NCBI RefSeq assembly: GCF_001314875.1
Contig: NZ_LJZS01000006.1
Location: 1 to 64,000 of the forward strand
Reading direction: 5' to 3'
DNA from: Halomonas sp. HL-48
GTDB taxonomy: Bacteria > Pseudomonadota > Gammaproteobacteria > Pseudomonadales > Halomonadaceae
Length of the DNA stretch: 64,000 bases
Made by a program: the position numbers and the translations under genes. Positions 62,718 through 64,000 of the stretch are shown here, piece after piece. Under the pieces are notes generated by a model, which searched no databases, was not told where the DNA came from, and saw nothing but the letters and a program-made list of their open reading frames with translations. The number at the start of each line of letters is the position of its first letter. The first letter of the stretch is position 1.

Positions 62718-63653
62718 ATGAAAAAAACACGTTTAAGTATGATGGGGGCGATGGTTGTCACGGCAGGGCTTCCCACCCTGGCCATGGCGAATGAGTGCAC
62801 CACGGTGCGTTTTGCCGAGGTAGGCTGGACCGACATTACCGCGACCACGGCGCTTGCCAGCGAAGTGCTTGAAGGCATGGGCTACGAAACCAGTGTGGAT
62901 ACCGTCTCGGTACCCATCGCCTATTCGGGCATGGAAAACGGTGACTTCGACGTGTTTCTGGGCAACTGGATGCCGTCTATGGCCTCCATCAGCGACCCTT
63001 ACGTCGACAAAGGCACCGTCGACCGGTTGACCGCCAACCTCGAAGGAGCCAAGTACACCCTGGCGGTGCCGCAATACGTGTATGACGCAGGCATCACCTC
63101 GGTGGAAGACCTGGCCGAGCATGCTGATGAATTCGATCAGCAGTTGCACGGCATTGAAGCGGGCAACGACGGCAACGAATTGATTCAGCAGATGATCGAT
63201 GACGATGCCTTCGGCCTTGGCGACTGGCAAATAGTCGACTCCAGTGAAGCTGGCATGCTCGCGGAACTGAACGCACGCGTACCCAACGAAGAATGGATGG
63301 TGTTCCTGGGCTGGGAGCCACATCCCATGAACACCAACTTCGACATGGCCTACCTTGAAGGCGCAGGCGACTACTTCGGCCCTGACCTGGGTGGCGCGAC
63401 GGTGTATACCAATGCGCGCGGCGGCTACGTTGAAGAGTGCCCCAATGTAGGCGAATTGCTCAACAACATGACCTTCACGCTCGAGATGGAAAACCAGCTC
63501 ATGGGTGAAATCATGGACGAGGGCGAAGATCCCCGTGATGCCGCCCGCGCTTACCTGCAGGAAAATGACGAGCTGCTGGAAGAGTGGCTGGCAGGCGTTG
63601 AGACCATCGACGGCGAACCTGCCGAAGAAGCGGTGCGTAACGCCCTGCAATAA
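62718..63653 (+). CDS. choX: Choline ABC transporter substrate-binding protein
   Basis: 311 residues with signal peptide 1-24 (cleaved after AMA). The periplasmic OpuAC-type domain shows the aromatic-box residues of ChoX: Trp37 and Asp39 in EVGWTDITAT, Trp84 in FLGNWMPS, Tyr120 in PQYVYDAG and the Trp of FLGWEPHPMNTNF. These residues cage the choline trimethylammonium in known ChoX structures. Divergent from betI across the operator, it is the probable first receptor for choline feeding BetA. No permease or ATPase genes follow; a strong terminator does. Confidence 0.88.
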   Translation: MKKTRLSMMGAMVVTAGLPTLAMANECTTVRFAEVGWTDITATTALASEVLEGMGYETSVDTVSVPIAYSGMENGDFDVFLGNWMPSMASISDPYVDKGTVDRLTANLEGAKYTLAVPQYVYDAGITSVEDLAEHADEFDQQLHGIEAGNDGNELIQQMIDDDAFGLGDWQIVDSSEAGMLAELNARVPNEEWMVFLGWEPHPMNTNFDMAYLEGAGDYFGPDLGGATVYTNARGGYVEECPNVGELLNNMTFTLEMENQLMGEIMDEGEDPRDAARAYLQENDELLEEWLAGVETIDGEPAEEAVRNALQ

Positions 63654-63671
63654 GCAGCACTTGCGGTGAAG

Positions 63672-63698
63672 GGCAAGCCGATTCGCGGCTTGCCTTTT
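63672..63698 (+). terminator. Terminator after choX
   Basis: GGCAAGCCG-attcg-CGGCTTGCC, a perfect 9-bp stem (63672-63694), followed by TTTT. It begins 19 bp after the choX stop. Confidence 0.88.
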
Positions 63699-63740
63699 GC
63701 CGTTTAGGTAGGCACAATATGCCCTCGCTGAAGTCGGAAA

Positions 63741-63817
63741 GGCTACGTAGCTCAGCTGGTTAGAGCACATCACTCATAATGATGGGGTCCCCTGTTCAAA
63801 TCAGGGCGTAGCCACCA
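63741..63817 (+). tRNA. tRNA-Met (CAT, elongator)
   Basis: 77-nt cloverleaf: acceptor GGCTACG/CGTAGCC, D-arm around TAGCTCAGCTGGTTAGAGCA, anticodon loop ACTCATAATG with CAT, T-arm CCCTGTTCAAATCAGGG and an encoded CCA end. The first acceptor pair is G-C and overall the sequence resembles the E. coli elongator tRNA-Met; the initiator has C-A at that position. Confidence 0.93.
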
Positions 63818-63855
63818 GTCAGCGAAGACAGACTTATCAATGAGTCAGTCGCTAT

Positions 63856-63967
63856 GGTGGCCCCTTAGGTCCTCCCGCAACGCTAAACCGCAAACCCCGC
63901 CAGGCCCGGAAGGGAGCAACGGTAGTGGTGGCCGCGTGTGCCGGGATGTGGCTTTTGGGGCCGCCTC
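63856..63967 (+). ncRNA. ffs: 4.5S RNA of the signal recognition particle
   Basis: The conserved helix-8 region is present: TCCTCCCGCAACGC, CAGGCCCGGAAGGGAGCAA with the GGAA tetraloop and the symmetric loop, and GCGTGTGCCGGGATGTGG. The ends GGTGGCCCC (63856-63864) and GGGGCCGCC (63957-63965) pair to close the molecule. A T-rich stretch follows at 63980-63987. The RNA binds Ffh to direct nascent membrane proteins to FtsY. Confidence 0.93.
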
Positions 63968-64000
63968 CATTTCTGTCCTCTTTTTTTGCCCGTAAACGCT

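Noticed and set aside
62733..63773. 346-codon minus-strand frame over choX and the tRNA
   Set aside because: Antisense to choX and it runs into the tRNA gene; the ChoX ligand-binding residues fix the coding strand.

Overview
The window reads as a chromosomal segment of a moderately halophilic gammaproteobacterium, most likely a member of the Halomonadaceae (Halomonas or a close relative). The case rests on moderately high GC, a complete seven-gene Mrp Na+/H+ antiporter operon, a betIBA choline-to-glycine-betaine locus with a divergent choline-binding protein, a GlpSTPQV-type glycerol ABC importer and many acidic protein surfaces. This is inference from gene content; no species-level marker other than 4.5S RNA and one tRNA is present.

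Layout. 1-2.1 kb: the 3' end of an IS30-like transposase abutting a 5'-truncated map gene, then a subtilisin-like protease with a small downstream protein that looks like a detached I9-type propeptide/inhibitor. 2.1-9.6 kb: an O-methyltransferase, a CPA1-type antiporter, an MgtC/SapB protein, a decayed AbiE toxin-antitoxin locus, topoisomerase III, an ABC1-family kinase and a GNAT acetyltransferase. 9.8-13.6 kb: a SEC-C/TPR protein, AmpG and a SlyD-like isomerase. 13.7-19.5 kb: mrpABCDEFG, with translational overlaps and an odd 12-bp tandem repeat between mrpE and mrpF. 19.6-25.7 kb: two cyclic-di-GMP loci, a cysteine-free SUOX-fold protein paired with a GGDEF enzyme, and a convergent operon of cupredoxin-like protein, GGDEF/EAL protein, DUF3034 porin-like protein and a truncated-haemoglobin lipoprotein. 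25.7-31.5 kb: lytic transglycosylase, proS, a small lipoprotein, a BenE-type transporter and an amidase.

31.8-34.9 kb is the accessory highlight: five gene cassettes in one orientation (BrnT-like toxin, HEPN-like protein, P-loop kinase, Phd/ParE pair, GNAT acetyltransferase), followed by attC or attC-like sites and ending in a truncated YoeB/Txe toxin. No integrase gene is visible, so it looks like an orphan integron cassette array (CALIN).

34.9-44.4 kb: a cupin regulator, glycerophosphodiesterase, quinone reductase, then an RpiR-controlled acyl-CoA operon (two enoyl-CoA hydratases and an ADP-forming acyl-CoA synthetase) and an SLC13/RCK transporter. 44.5-55.8 kb is a glycerol regulon: glpR, glpK, glpD and the glpSTPQ-DUF2160-glpV importer, linked by TTTCG/CGAAA-type sites. 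55.9-63.7 kb: fadE, then betA, betB and betI with a palindromic BetI operator facing choX, and a long REP-like inverted repeat between betB and betA. The window ends with tRNA-Met(CAT) and the 4.5S SRP RNA.

Functionally, the glycerol genes feed glycerol through GlpK and GlpD (GDPD adds glycerol 3-phosphate), the bet/cho genes make the osmoprotectant glycine betaine, and Mrp plus the CPA1 antiporter handle Na+.
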